A DNA stretch of 64,000 nt from the NCBI RefSeq assembly GCF_003144245.1, contig NW_020289978.1, forward strand, positions 372,001 to 436,000, given 5' to 3'. Position 1 is the stretch's first letter. Every line of letters starts with the position of its first letter. Positions 12,001 to 21,768 of the stretch are shown one piece after another. This DNA comes from Jaminaea rosea (taxonomy: Eukaryota > Basidiomycota > Exobasidiomycetes > Microstromatales). Under the pieces are notes generated by a model, which worked only from the letters and a program-made list of their open reading frames with translations, made no database searches and was not told the DNA's origin. The position numbers and the translations under genes were made by a program.

Positions 12001-12760
12001 CAACTCAACCTCGGCGGCAGCAGCACTGCCAGAAGACGCGCAAGCTTCATCCGGCGACGCAGTCGCAGACGCCTCAGCACCTCCCTCCCTCGACCCGCTG
12101 AGGGCCTACTTGTCCCTCCTCCTCACCCACCTGATCGAGGCTCACCTCCTCCGTTCAGTCCTACCACGGCTGCCTCTTCCTCCCTCCAAGTCTGACATGG
12201 CACCGCCAGGTATCCCGCGAATGACTCAGTCAGGATGGCGCCAGCTGGAAGCGGACGTGGACTACTTGGGAAACATTCTCAGCGCCCTCGATGGGAATGC
12301 GGCAGGTGGGCGAGCCCTGCCTGGTCCAGGAAGGGCACGAAGCGGAGAGCAGGAGGATGGTACTGAACAACTTGATGAGCGGTTGCGTGGCTGGAAAGAC
12401 ACTGTGGGCACTCGTGCTGGCTACAAAAGAACAGCAAGCAGTGAGCTCGCCGGTGATGAGATAGACGACGAGGTGGCATACACCAGTCCCTGGGCGGGCA
12501 GTGAGGTACTGCAGACCTCCTCATCCACGGGCCCTGCTACAGTGTCGTCGTCAAGCAACGGCCGCGGCCCCACGAGCAATAATCTCGAAACAGCAAGTCT
12601 TCGACGCATGCTCTTCGCCCAGCGCAATCGCAAGGGCGGCGGCGCCGACTCGCCCTCGTCATCCTCATCACGGCCGGGCAGTAGAGGTGGACCCGAGTCG
12701 AGCTCAGGCTACGCCAAGAGCGTTGACTTGAGCGCGATGAATGTAGGAATGGGATGGTGA
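9050..12760 (+). CDS. COG7: Conserved oligomeric Golgi complex subunit 7
   Basis: Subunit of lobe B of the COG tether, which acts in retrograde traffic within the Golgi. Intronless, 1236 aa. I chose ATG 9050 (GCCATGG, strong context); the frame is open 33 nt further upstream but with no ATG. The N-terminus has the family pattern DDFDPVIWLNDHLDDAC (about residues 65-81), then heptad-like helices with WSTLASDVSSL and an AEALLESW-type segment as in animal COG7. The protein is much longer than human COG7 (about 770 aa). The excess is in Ser-rich disordered inserts around residues 470-520 and 895-1010 and in the C-terminal tail. Divergent from Vps1, another membrane-traffic gene, and convergent with VMA1 198 bp downstream. 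Family assignment rests on the N-terminal half; the C-terminal half is weakly conserved. Confidence 0.85.
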   Translation: MATSPTRTRPRAPVPPPVARSSSSSSSLLFNGNPPRHASSADIVEETEAIGSDDGTAGEDDLLASLDGDDFDPVIWLNDHLDDACPQGSAASASLPEIDAALSSLITSSSIARSDVGTSIGEAIARSSRDVPKLADDMTWVTKSVSTLQSKIDHLASMAPDYNQDPGSSALSHLAQLHHLHSQLASYQSLLRLASSWSTLASDVSSLLTEANSPSIPLADLVANLNSASMRLTEAKDSLNVFGDPKEAQEKAKLLLDLTDGFEATVRPKLVQRIRALPHQQSTSSAPPTATPEDIEAIRMLANLLERVGRGAVFGECWRRTRAEALLESWKRSSSAPAGVAPSSQVQSLLFSVVSLLSSERAYAPILFPENTLAAVTELVEGTLQCLSPSLGQFVETARASNEEGLLEVIKIVRVMREGGRDISRILTRLAVTSSAPTASFEAQSAATVTDGTVSPQAARQRKISDAPTSPTHDRRASLSRRRSSRLSSKRLSISGTGHDESIIEDGKAVAASPGDAASVSVLIAAERRFCEAYYTSLVSSWDSFGASERALLRALWQRESQTLVMYSRPTAGAEQTLSSVYEHLARSMAVLIDLSEDSLGRCLELTRGLAVKGLLSAVEDVVAAVVEEAGKDVEALCRGAWQKYTLASARFDGSEWNAFGEVARVLAGMRGLCRRAQALHASLVAGLKETSLAMAAKDASKAEGSAESQEAVIECLIKLRAATGPTPAAGEVALLMEKSTVTSDPGEREARKQIAAMPSNSEPSNTASLGPIASASTLAHQVLPSLPLLPRLTQSIAFLLTPFLHSLLLLPLSPLLSQLLTVYSDLPHWTSKTLPGQVSNEFQLDMPSFSLGPTELMQSVGEGLLGLVRELEGWMQADQDERENGIRWGVELMVERARPSDGNQASSAAQMEERSAQDAKAERRRSSMLPPPQPEVGPSLSPTKQRRQSSFLSASGGVGEASSPSEGLALSTSPSSVSPPLTRNSTSAAAALPEDAQASSGDAVADASAPPSLDPLRAYLSLLLTHLIEAHLLRSVLPRLPLPPSKSDMAPPGIPRMTQSGWRQLEADVDYLGNILSALDGNAAGGRALPGPGRARSGEQEDGTEQLDERLRGWKDTVGTRAGYKRTASSELAGDEIDDEVAYTSPWAGSEVLQTSSSTGPATVSSSSNGRGPTSNNLETASLRRMLFAQRNRKGGGADSPSSSSSRPGSRGGPESSSGYAKSVDLSAMNVGMGW

Positions 12761-12958
12761 GCGAGGTGCGCAGGGGAAAGGAAAGAGTAGGTGTACTGTA
12801 TCCTACAGTGGAGAAGGAAGAAATGTGAAGCATATGTAATTCACTGCAGAGCCTGGAAAACGCGAAGAGAAGAGAAGCGGGCAAAACATGTAATGAAAAG
12901 AACGAAGAGAGACAATGTCAGGAAGAAAGCAGTAGATCGCTGCGTTGTCCCTTCCCGC

Positions 12959-14962
12959 TCAATCCTGCAGCGACCTGAAGCTCTCATGCAGATCCCTGTT
13001 GAGCTTCTCCATCTTCTCATCAATCTTCTCCTTGCCATCCTTGGGCAGCTCGAACTTCATCTGTGTCAGCCTGTACATGATATCGCTGTTGTGCTCCTTG
13101 ATCTTGGCCCAGGTCATCTCTCCATTGCTCTCATTGATGGCCTTCTGCGTCTCGCGGTGGAACTCGATGATGTTCTTGAGCATCCAAACCGTCTTCCACC
13201 AAGGGCAGTAGGCGTCGTACTCCGAGATACCATTCTGCTGGAGGTAGTCGTTCTTGAGGAGCGAGGCAAGGTCGAGGGTGGCCTTGTCGTTCTCTCCGAG
13301 GGCAGACTTGCCGACCAGCTGGACGATTTCGAGGAGTGAGACTTCTTGCTGGATGATGTCCATTGCTTCATTACGCAGCTTGAGCGTCTCGTCACCCCAG
13401 GTCTTGGAGCACGCGGAAAGATACTTGGAGTAAGAGACGGTAGGAGAGACGGAGGGGAAGTGCTTGCGCTGTGCAAGCTTCTTGTCCAGACCCCAGAAGG
13501 TACCGACGATACCGAGCGTCTGAGCAGTAACTGGGTCAGAGAAGTCTCCACCAGGTGGAGAGACGGCACCGACGATGGAGACGGACCCCTGACGCTCCGG
13601 CGATCCCAGCGCAGTGACCTTGCCTGCACGCTCGTAGAATCCAGCCAGCTTTGAACCCAGGTAGGCAGGGTAACCAGAGTCGGCAGGCATCTCTGCGAGA
13701 CGACCCGAAATCTCACGCAAAGCCTCAGCCCAGCGAGAAGTAGAGTCTGCCATCATTGCGACGTTGTAGCCCTGGTCACGGAAGTATTCGGAGAGGGTGA
13801 TACCTGTGTAGATGGAGGCCTCTCGCGCTGCTACGGGCATGTTAGATGTGTTGGCTACCAGAGTCGTGCGCTTCATGATGGGCTCCTCCTTGCCGTCTGC
13901 CGTCTCGAGGGAGAGCTCGGGGAACTCGGCGAGTACTTCAGCCATCTCGTTACCTCGTTCACCACAGCCGACGTAGGTGATGATGTCCGAGTTCGAATAC
14001 TTAGAGAGAGCCTGAGAAATAACCGTCTTGCCGCATCCGAAGGCGCCAGGAATGGCAGTGGTACCTCCCTGGATGCAGGGGAAGAGGGAGTCGAGGACAC
14101 GCTGACCGGTGATGAGGGGGTTGTCTGCCGTCAACTTTTCAGTGACGGGGCGAGGAGCTCGGACGGGCCAGAGTCTGGAGTGGGTGACGATGCGGTTGAA
14201 ATGGTCAGAGGGGGCGCGAGGTCTTCTCTGTGGCGAATATTCTGACTCACTGGCACATCGAATATTTGGACTTCTTTCCCTCGAACTCAACCTCAATGAC
14301 AGTGTCATCAATACCGTAGGAACCCTTCTCTGCGAGGTGCGTAATTGTACCCCTGGCTCTAGGGGGCAGCATGATCTTGTGCGTCTTGAGGAGTGAGTTC
14401 TCGAAGACGTGACCGTAGATGTCACCCCCAGCAATGTGGTCTCCCTGCTTGAAGTTGACGGGGTCGAAGTCCCACTGAATCTCGCGGTCAAGAGGCTGGG
14501 TGCTGATTCCACGAGGGATGTAGATTCCCTCACTCTTCTTCATGATTGCCTCAAGAGGGCGCTGAATACCGTCGTAGATATTGGACATGAGACCGGGGCC
14601 CAACTCGACGGAGAGGGGCTTGCCTGTGGCGAGAACTGGGTCTCCCACACTGACGGACGACGTCTCCTCGTAGACTTGGATCGTGACCTTGTCGCCGTCG
14701 ATACGAATGATCTCTCCGACGAGCTCGTCGTGTCCAACACGAACCAGCTCGTACATGCTGGCGCCGATCATGTTCTCTGCGATGACGACGGGGCCGGAGA
14801 TGCCGAAGATGGAGCCGTAGTTGGCTTCATTCTCCTCATCGCGAATCTGTCAGCGCGCCGGGGTGAGTAGTGATGGTGATCAGCCACTACGCTTTTGGTC
14901 CACCAGTATTCAATCGCACATACCTTGGGCCCCTTCTTTGCGTTGGCCATTGCGCCTGCCAT
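12959..14962 (-). CDS. VMA1: V-type proton ATPase catalytic subunit A
   Basis: Catalytic A subunit of the V1 sector; hydrolyses ATP to drive proton pumping into vacuole and Golgi. Exons on the minus strand: 14962-14924 (only 39 nt, [13 protein letters not shown]), 14846-14251 and 14174-12959, giving 616 aa, almost exactly the length of mature yeast Vma1 (617 aa). The exon 2/3 join gives [16 protein letters not shown] as in other basidiomycetes. The P-loop is [12 protein letters not shown], followed by [20 protein letters not shown] in the nucleotide site. No intein interrupts the P-loop region, unlike Saccharomyces VMA1. Divergent from RPT1 (458 bp between starts). Minus-strand introns are 77 nt each. 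Confidence 0.98.
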
Positions 14963-15420
14963 GATGGGCTACTAGGTGAATGGTCGGGTGGAGGGAGGAA
15001 GGCGGCAAGAGGTGTGGCAGGTGCAGCAACGAAGGTGATGCGGCTGCAAGGTGTTGTGGCAGCGGAGATGAAGGGAGAGCCAGACGCTTGATCTTCTGAG
15101 TCGCAACGCTGTGATGGCTTGCCTGCTCGATGATGGCTATATGCTAAGCCTCTCTCTGGTGGGATCGTGGTATAATAGGAGGTAAGCGAGCGTGGGACCG
15201 ACGTCGAGCTCGAGCCAAGCAGCCACCCGTCTCGGTCGGCCAGTCCAGCAGCCAGTCCCAGTCCACCTCCGTCGCTCGCGTGGCCAACGTCGCCCACTGC
15301 ACTCCAACGGAACCGCGCCCCCCTCGACTCGACTCCACCCACTCGACTCGAGATGACGCGGACAAGCAACACCAAAGACGCTGCTGCCGTCCTCGCCATC
15401 ACAACGACCATTGCGCCATC
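14963..15420. promoter_or_regulatory. Divergent promoter region VMA1/RPT1
   Basis: 458 bp between two start codons. A TATAATA sequence at 15171-15177 could serve either gene. An ATG at 15353, out of frame with RPT1, opens a short frame that overlaps the RPT1 start; it is either upstream of the transcription start or a uORF. No Rpn4-type PACE element (GGTGGCAAA) is visible. Confidence 0.5.
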
Positions 15421-17006
<1,586 letters not shown>

Positions 17007-17166
17007 GCGCGACGAGGAATATCAGCCAAATCAGACCAGCTTGTGCGCCGCGTGAAAAGAGTGGTGCAGTCATTCCGATGCGTCTAGTAGACAAGAAAGG
17101 AGAGAAAGATTGTACAAGAGTAAAGGGCGAGAGAAAAGAGGACTCAGGTATGCCGTCCGCGCCAGC

Positions 17167-19752
17167 TTACGCCCACCTGCCATTATCAAGCTGGCCCCTG
17201 CTCCTCGCTGAGCGCTTTCCGTCCATCCTCTCCGTCCAAGGCTGCTTGCCTCCATCATAACGATCACGCCCCGTATGCGAACCATACATCCCATCGCGTC
17301 TGTCGCCTGGGTAGCCACGGCGGCCAGCGTACCCACCGCTACGGCCGCCATAATCTCCTCGCCCTGATCGACCTCCCCTGCTCGAATCGCCAGCACCTAC
17401 GCGCCTGCCGCCCCATCCTCCACCCATCTGATCAAGGGAAATACCCATCTTACTGGCCATGCTCCTGCTGAGCGACGAGTCCCTGTCCGAAAGTCCCAAA
17501 GCCGCACGGCCCCACGCCTGCGCACCGCGATACAGGTCTGACTTTTGAATGCGTAGTGACCCAACGAGGCCGATCCAGTAGCCCATGCTAGCCATCCATA
17601 CGTGGCGGAGGGGAGATCCTTCCGAAGGGTTCTGTCCGGAGGAGCCGTCTGCGCCAAACAAGGGGACATCCTCATCGCCTTTGCCAACGCGGGAACCACG
17701 CCCAGTCTCGTTACCACGCGTGCCTGACCCTTGGCCGTCCTTGCTTGTGTCGAAGCGGACATGCTCGAAGTTGGTCTCGTTGGTCATGTAAGCGAGGACG
17801 CTCTGCTCAAGCGACTCGCCACTCTCTGCTGAAGCGCAGAAGCGACTCTGCGAAGCAGGCAATGCAATCTCCTTCCCCACACGCTCCGCGGGCGAAGAAG
17901 CCTCACCGGCTTTCCATCCCTTCTCTGCGACCTTCTGGTCCCAGGCCTCTACCAGTTCCTGACGGATCGCCTCCCCTCCCTTCCTGACCGCCTTCACCGG
18001 CAGGTCGCGCCCCTCGATCTCCGGCCAAGAGTCCTGCCATCCCTCCAAGATGATCATGTCCGCACGTCCGGCCTTGCCTGCTCGTCCGGTACGTCCAATG
18101 CGATGCACGTACTGGTCCTTGTTGCGTGGCAGGTCCACCTGGATGACGCGCGTCACATCGGGGTAGTCTACGCCTCGCGCTGAGAGGTCAGAGGTGACGA
18201 GAACCGAGGCCGCGCGAGAATTGCGGAATCGCTGTGCTACACGGTCACGTTGTTGCTGGGTGAGGCGAGAGTGCATCTCATGGATCTCCACTCGCGGACG
18301 ATCGACGGGTCGACGGTTACCGTACCTATCCCTTCCTCGGTCTCCACGGTCCCCTCTCCTGCCATTCATGGACGCGCTCTCATCTTCCTCCGACGGGAAG
18401 ACGTTGAGCGGGAACTCGGCGAGGAAGTCCTGCTGCTTGATCAAGATGCTGGCAAGCTGGGTCATCTTTGCTGTCGGGCAGAATACGATGACGCGAGATT
18501 TTTCGCCATGTACCACCTGGTCATGCGCGAGCAATCTCATCATCGAAGTAAACTGCTCCTCCGGCTTGACAATGTATGCCGTCTGCCCAATGTGCGCATG
18601 AACATTGCTCTCCCCCTCGGGGACACAGTCGATGAACCGTCTACGTGAGCTGAGCAGTTCTTGCGCCACCTGCCTGATCTCGACGGGAACGGTCGCAGAG
18701 AAGAGGAGGGTACGACGCTCCTTCTTTGGCGGGAGGTACTCGACGATGTTGTTGATCGAGTCGCGGAAGCCCATCTCGAGCAAGGTGTCGGCCTCGTCGA
18801 AAATCAGCGTCTCGGTAGCGCTCAGGGCGCTGCGAACGGTAGGAGATTCTTGGAGTAGGGCTTCGAGGCGACCAGGGGTGGCAACGACGACGTCGAGGGA
18901 GCGGGAAGACCAAGCTCTGAGCTGTTGTCGCTTCTCCTGCCCTCCCATCAAAGTGTGAACATTGAAGTCCATGCCCATCTCTTGATCCAGCTTCTTTGCT
19001 TCATTCGAAATCTGCACCGCAAGCTCGCGTGTGGGGCTAATGATGAGGGCGCCGACTGAGTTGCGCGTGTACGTCTTGTGGGCAAAGGACTTGCGTTGAC
19101 TTTGGCTGAGTGCTGAGAAGTCAAAGTCGGGCTGATTCTTGGTGAGCAGACGACGGAAAGCGGGTGTCATTGCCGTACCCTTCTTGACAGCCTCAACATT
19201 TCGAAGACGAGCCTCGATGGCGGGCATGAGGAAGGCGAGCGTCTTTCCTGTGCCCGTCTTGGCTTTGACGAGGAGGTCCGTTGGGCCTTGCTGTACAATA
19301 GCTTCTTCATCGTTTGCTCCCTTGGAGCCGGGAAGGGGGCCGGTACCCTGAACTGGGGCGACAATTTCTTCGAGGTGATTTGTGACTTGGTATTGAACCT
19401 CGCTCATCTTGTCGTAGTTGAAGGGAGCGCCAGTCAGGGCATCGACGATGTAGTGGTTGAGGCGACCCTCGAGGGAGGCGAAGCGGCGAGCCTCGTCCTC
19501 GGAGGCATCTGCAACAACTGCGTCTGGCTCTTGTTGGACTTGAGCAGCCTGAGCCGCCTCTGATGCGTACTGCCTAAAGTAGACAGATGAGACGGAAGAA
19601 GGACCAGAGAGCCTAGAGGACGAGGGAAACGAGGGGACAATGGCCCTTGCCATGCCAGGCGCCACGCTGCGTTGAGCGAGCAATCTCGCACAGGCGGCAC
19701 CTGTGCCAGCCTGACGAAGCATCCTGCTGCTCCTGAGCAATGGCATAACCAT
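17167..19752 (-). CDS. MSS116: Mitochondrial DEAD-box RNA helicase, Mss116/CYT-19 type
   Basis: ATP-dependent RNA chaperone expected in mitochondria, where relatives help group I and II intron splicing and translation. Intronless, 861 aa from ATG 19752; the frame extends upstream without an ATG. The first ~65 residues are Arg/Ser/Ala-rich and lack acid until FRQYASEAA, a typical presequence with a likely cleavage near RQY. Helicase motifs in order: Q motif VQYQVTNHL, I AKTGTGKT (~165), Ia PTRELAVQ, Ib TPGRLE, II DEAD (~318), III SAT, V SARGVDYPDV, VI HRIGRTGRAGK (~550). The tail (~720-861) is rich in RGG and GRSG repeats for RNA binding. Which mitochondrial introns it serves is unknown. The symbol reflects the closest family, not a proven ortholog. 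Confidence 0.9.
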   Translation of the reverse strand: MVMPLLRSSRMLRQAGTGAACARLLAQRSVAPGMARAIVPSFPSSSRLSGPSSVSSVYFRQYASEAAQAAQVQQEPDAVVADASEDEARRFASLEGRLNHYIVDALTGAPFNYDKMSEVQYQVTNHLEEIVAPVQGTGPLPGSKGANDEEAIVQQGPTDLLVKAKTGTGKTLAFLMPAIEARLRNVEAVKKGTAMTPAFRRLLTKNQPDFDFSALSQSQRKSFAHKTYTRNSVGALIISPTRELAVQISNEAKKLDQEMGMDFNVHTLMGGQEKRQQLRAWSSRSLDVVVATPGRLEALLQESPTVRSALSATETLIFDEADTLLEMGFRDSINNIVEYLPPKKERRTLLFSATVPVEIRQVAQELLSSRRRFIDCVPEGESNVHAHIGQTAYIVKPEEQFTSMMRLLAHDQVVHGEKSRVIVFCPTAKMTQLASILIKQQDFLAEFPLNVFPSEEDESASMNGRRGDRGDRGRDRYGNRRPVDRPRVEIHEMHSRLTQQQRDRVAQRFRNSRAASVLVTSDLSARGVDYPDVTRVIQVDLPRNKDQYVHRIGRTGRAGKAGRADMIILEGWQDSWPEIEGRDLPVKAVRKGGEAIRQELVEAWDQKVAEKGWKAGEASSPAERVGKEIALPASQSRFCASAESGESLEQSVLAYMTNETNFEHVRFDTSKDGQGSGTRGNETGRGSRVGKGDEDVPLFGADGSSGQNPSEGSPLRHVWMASMGYWIGLVGSLRIQKSDLYRGAQAWGRAALGLSDRDSSLSRSMASKMGISLDQMGGGWGGRRVGAGDSSRGGRSGRGDYGGRSGGYAGRRGYPGDRRDGMYGSHTGRDRYDGGKQPWTERMDGKRSARSRGQLDNGRWA

Positions 19753-19900
19753 TGTGAGCCAGTCGAGTTGTGAGGAGAGGGAGACGAGGATGCGAGGCTT
19801 GATTGGCAAGCGCAACCGACGTCGCGGGGCTCACTTTGGACGCCACTTTCTCGCCGAGAAGATTTTGCTTTGTCTGGCTCAGAGCTCAACTGGACATGAT

Positions 19901-19908
19901 TATATAAG
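19901..19908 (+). promoter_or_regulatory. TATA box of PIG-U gene
   Basis: TATATAAG lies 80 nt upstream of the PIG-U start codon in the 228-bp divergent gap shared with the Mss116-type gene. It matches the TATA consensus and its spacing fits a short leader. It is the clearest TATA box among the divergent promoters in the window. Confidence 0.55.
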
Positions 19909-19980
19909 CGTGCCACGACGGAAACAGCGACGCGACCCGGTTACTCTTGACGTTGCTCCACTCACTCATCGTAGCCTCCC

Positions 19981-20004
19981 ATGGCAACGACAAGGACGGT
20001 TGCT

Positions 20005-20040
<36 letters not shown>

Positions 20041-21722
20041 ACGGCGCCGAAGCCCTCACTACTACGTCGTCATGCCTTGCCACTGACGATCATCCTCGCG
20101 GCCGCTTTCGTGCTGCGCATCGCCCTCTTCACCCTCACATCCCTTCCTTCGCTCCTCGAGACGCGACTCGAGCTCAATGACCCTCACAATGCATGGAAGA
20201 ATGTCCTCAAGACATTTTGGGCGATCGATCCACCAGCCAACATCGAGGTACCCTTCCCTTACAGAGCACACGGCGAAGCCTCAATGACGGATGCATTCGC
20301 TACGCCCGCAAGAGCTCTGCCTCCACCGCTGCTCCTCATGATCCTCTCGCCTGTCTTGCCTTCGCTGCATCATACCTCATGGCGTATCGATGTGGCAACG
20401 CTATCGATAGATGCAGCAAGCATCCTCTTTGCTCTAGCCGACTCATTGGCCACCTTGCTCATCTTCCAGCTCGCAGCCCTCCGTCTTCGCTCGCCCATTG
20501 TGCCTACGCGTACAACGCAACACAAGAGGAAGAACCGCCTCGAGGCAAGGCATCGTCTGCAGTCCCTCGGCATCAAAGGTCTACGACTAGACCCTCATCC
20601 CCTGGCAATCGCAGCAGTTTACGCCTTCAATCCACTCAGCATCTCCACCTGCCTAGCCCGAAGCGGCACGACACTCGTATCCACTTCCCTCCTCCTTGCA
20701 CTCTGGGCAGCCACGTCAGGGTACAGCGCCATCACAGGTCTAGGCATTGCGACCTCTTCGCTCCTCTCGCTCCATCCGATCCTCCTTGCTCCGCCCTTGA
20801 TCGCCCTATGCTGCAGGCAGACCCGCTACTTCCGTCACCACCTCGGTCGAAGAGTAGGCAAGCGACAGAAAGACAGTGCAAAAGACTGGCAGAACCCCAC
20901 CTTCTGGACAGGTCTTTTCCTTGCTGGCTTCGCATGGATCAGTGCAGGCTTTCTCGCCGAGCATCAGGGTCGTCCCGAGGTCGCAGCACAGGACTGGTAC
21001 TCCCTTCTCGCCGTACATCGCTCCTTCCTTACCCTCCCCTCCCTCACACCAGGGTTGAGCCTGTGGTGGTACTTCTTCATCGAGATGTTCGAGCATTTCA
21101 GGCACTTCTTCCTGCTGGTCTTCAACGCTCATCTCGCTGCTTGGACCATCCCAGTCACACTCAGGTTCAGGCATGACCCGCTCTTTGCGACCTTCTTGCT
21201 GCTCGGGGTACAGAGCATCTTTAAGCCTTATCCTACTGCCGGGGATGTAGCGACCTGGCTGTCTTTAGGCTTCGTCTTCCCAGAGTATGCGGCTTGTGAG
21301 TGCCAGGAGTGCCTGGTGACGGTCACGCCGAGCACGATGCTGAAACCCTTTCCCTTCGTCCACGCTCCGCAGACCTGCGCAATCCTCTGCCTCCCGCTCT
21401 CCTCTTCCTCTACTCCACTCTCCTCATCCCCTCCTTCGCTCACCTCTTCCTCGTCCTCGGATCAGCAAATGCAAACTTCCTCTACGCGGTTGGGCTCGTG
21501 TGGAGCTTGGGCGGGGTAGTCGTGTGGCTCGACTGGGCTTGGGCTGGTGGGAGGGCGCATTGGGAAAGGGAGAGGGAGGCCGGCATTCAGGAGAGAGATG
21601 AGAGTGGAGGGCAGCAGGATGAAGATGATGAATTGCCCGGGAATGTCAGTGGACAGGAGAGCGCGACAGAAAGAAGACAGAAGCGGCCGGCTGGTACCAG
21701 GAGAACCGTGGCCCAAGTGTAG
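19981..21722 (+). CDS. GAB1: GPI transamidase subunit PIG-U / Gab1
   Basis: Multi-pass ER membrane subunit of the complex that attaches GPI anchors to proteins. Exons 19981-21295 and 21373-21722 give 554 aa. The family signature is clear: LNPLS-like region FNPLSISTCLARSGTTL, then LSLWWYFFIEMFEHFRHFF and IFKPYPTAGDVATWLS, which match the human PIG-U stretch FWYFFAEMFEHF / IFKSYPTVGDVA. After the join, ANANFLYAVGLVW matches the conserved SANSNFFYAITL. About ten hydrophobic segments are visible. The N-terminus has a run of 11 Ser encoded by a TCG microsatellite (20008-20040), likely length-variable. The C-terminal ~50 residues are polar and acidic, longer than usual. Tail to tail with the P450 gene, 46 bp apart. 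Confidence 0.93.
20008..20040 (+). repeat. TCG trinucleotide microsatellite encoding poly-Ser
   Basis: Ten TCG codons followed by TCA, inside the PIG-U N-terminus just ahead of the first membrane segment. Likely to vary in length between strains without breaking frame. Confidence 0.9.
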
Positions 21723-21768
21723 CCTTGCGACGCGTCTACGAGATTGGCAGCCAGTAGAAACCATACAC

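Noticed and set aside
12959-14174. Possible intein in VMA1, as in Saccharomyces
   Set aside because: The P-loop region is continuous and the protein has the length of mature subunit A.
14963-15420. A PACE (Rpn4) element before RPT1
   Set aside because: GGTGGCAAA is not present in the gap, and Rpn4 control is mainly a yeast-lineage trait.
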